From NCBI GenBank assembly GCA_003427395.1, contig BFEA01000752.1, forward strand, positions 131,313 through 158,765: a stretch of 27,453 bases of DNA, written 5' to 3'. Both the position numbers and the translations under genes were made by a program. The notes beneath the pieces were generated by a model. The model was not told where the DNA came from, searched no databases, and saw nothing but the letters and a program-made list of their open reading frames with translations. Shown here in pieces: positions 27,058-27,453 of the stretch. This stretch comes from Chara braunii (taxonomy: Eukaryota; Streptophyta; Charophyceae; Charales; Characeae). Position 1 is the first letter of the stretch. Each line of letters starts with the position of its first letter.

Positions 27058-27453
27058 TGTGGCATACTGCGTAGCCACACAGGCCTGCAGGGCCCGTCCC
27101 GCATTCCAGCCTAAAAGCCTAGAAATAAGGGCTTACAGGCCCCTGTCTTTTCAGCCTGAAAGACTGAAAAACGAGGGCCTGCAGGCCCTATGTCGTTTCA
27201 GCCTAAAACAGGGCTTTTCATCCCTGAGCCTTTTCAGCCTGAAACGGAGGGCCACTTTCGGGCCCTCATAAGATCGACCTACCCTAATACTCAGGCACAA
27301 AACCAGGGTTTCGGGAACAGGCTATCTTTAGCCTGTTCCCACGACTGCCTCAAGCAGGAGCTGCAGCGGCAGCCCCTGACTCCCTTCGGCATTGGCAAGA
27401 GCAGCCTCCTGGACTGCCTCGCCCTGCAGTCAGGAGGCAGGCCGAGAAGTACA
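27058..27453 (+). repeat. 3' LTR of element 3, cut by the window end
   Basis: It starts TGTGGCATACTG. It holds four TTTCAGCCTRAAA-like motifs (near 27107, 27149, 27197 and 27229), a perfect palindrome GGGCCTGCAGGCCC (27175-27188), a perfect 12-bp stem with a 4-nt loop (27313-27340), and a stem CCTCCTGGACTGC/GCAGTCAGGAGG (27405-27437). The end of the LTR is outside the window. Confidence 0.85.

Overview
The window is repeat-rich nuclear DNA from what looks like a green plant of the streptophyte line. The grounds are three Ty3/gypsy LTR retrotransposons of chromovirus type, a Met-tRNA-like primer site, a LINE fragment, and a short piece of a plant-type mitochondrial atp1 gene. A charophyte such as Chara would fit, but that is a guess. 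I found no intact host gene. Every recognisable coding stretch belongs to a decayed mobile element with stops, frameshifts or lost catalytic residues. Unresolved bases lie at 2-3, at 26892 and in a 175-N gap at 11971-12145.

Layout. 1-1866: no gene; a 52-bp-period tandem repeat, palindromes and an AT-rich degenerate repeat, ending in a run of 15 C. About 1888-10653: element 1 (+ strand), with gag, protease, RT, RNase H, integrase, chromodomain, polypurine tract and 3' LTR but no visible 5' LTR. Its gag carries a 162-bp mitochondrial atp1 piece. Its RT is split by a nested LTR element (4974-6668) flanked by a CCCAA/CCCAC target duplication. The nested element itself holds a later microhomology-bounded tandem duplication. 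10654-12206: no gene; a 611-bp-offset direct repeat whose first copy contains a long hairpin and whose second copy holds the N gap at the same place.

12207-20734: element 2 (- strand), nearly full length, with two LTRs, primer site, a long leader with eight CCACGTCA motifs, gag and pol. Protease, RT and RNase H have each lost a catalytic aspartate. 20735-20841: piece of an LTR related to that of element 1. 21020-21570: 3' end of a LINE ORF2. 21770-22619: LTR-like sequence in - orientation. 22620-23602 (-) and 23604-27057 (+): two copies of one further Ty3 family joined head to head, the + copy followed by its polypurine tract and an LTR that runs off the window.

Taken together this is a nested retroelement graveyard, not a working gene system. 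The most unusual items are the mitochondrial fragment inside gag, the CCACGTCA cluster in the element 2 leader, the stem-loops kept between divergent LTRs, the head-to-head fusion, and the microhomology duplication that dates itself after a nested insertion.
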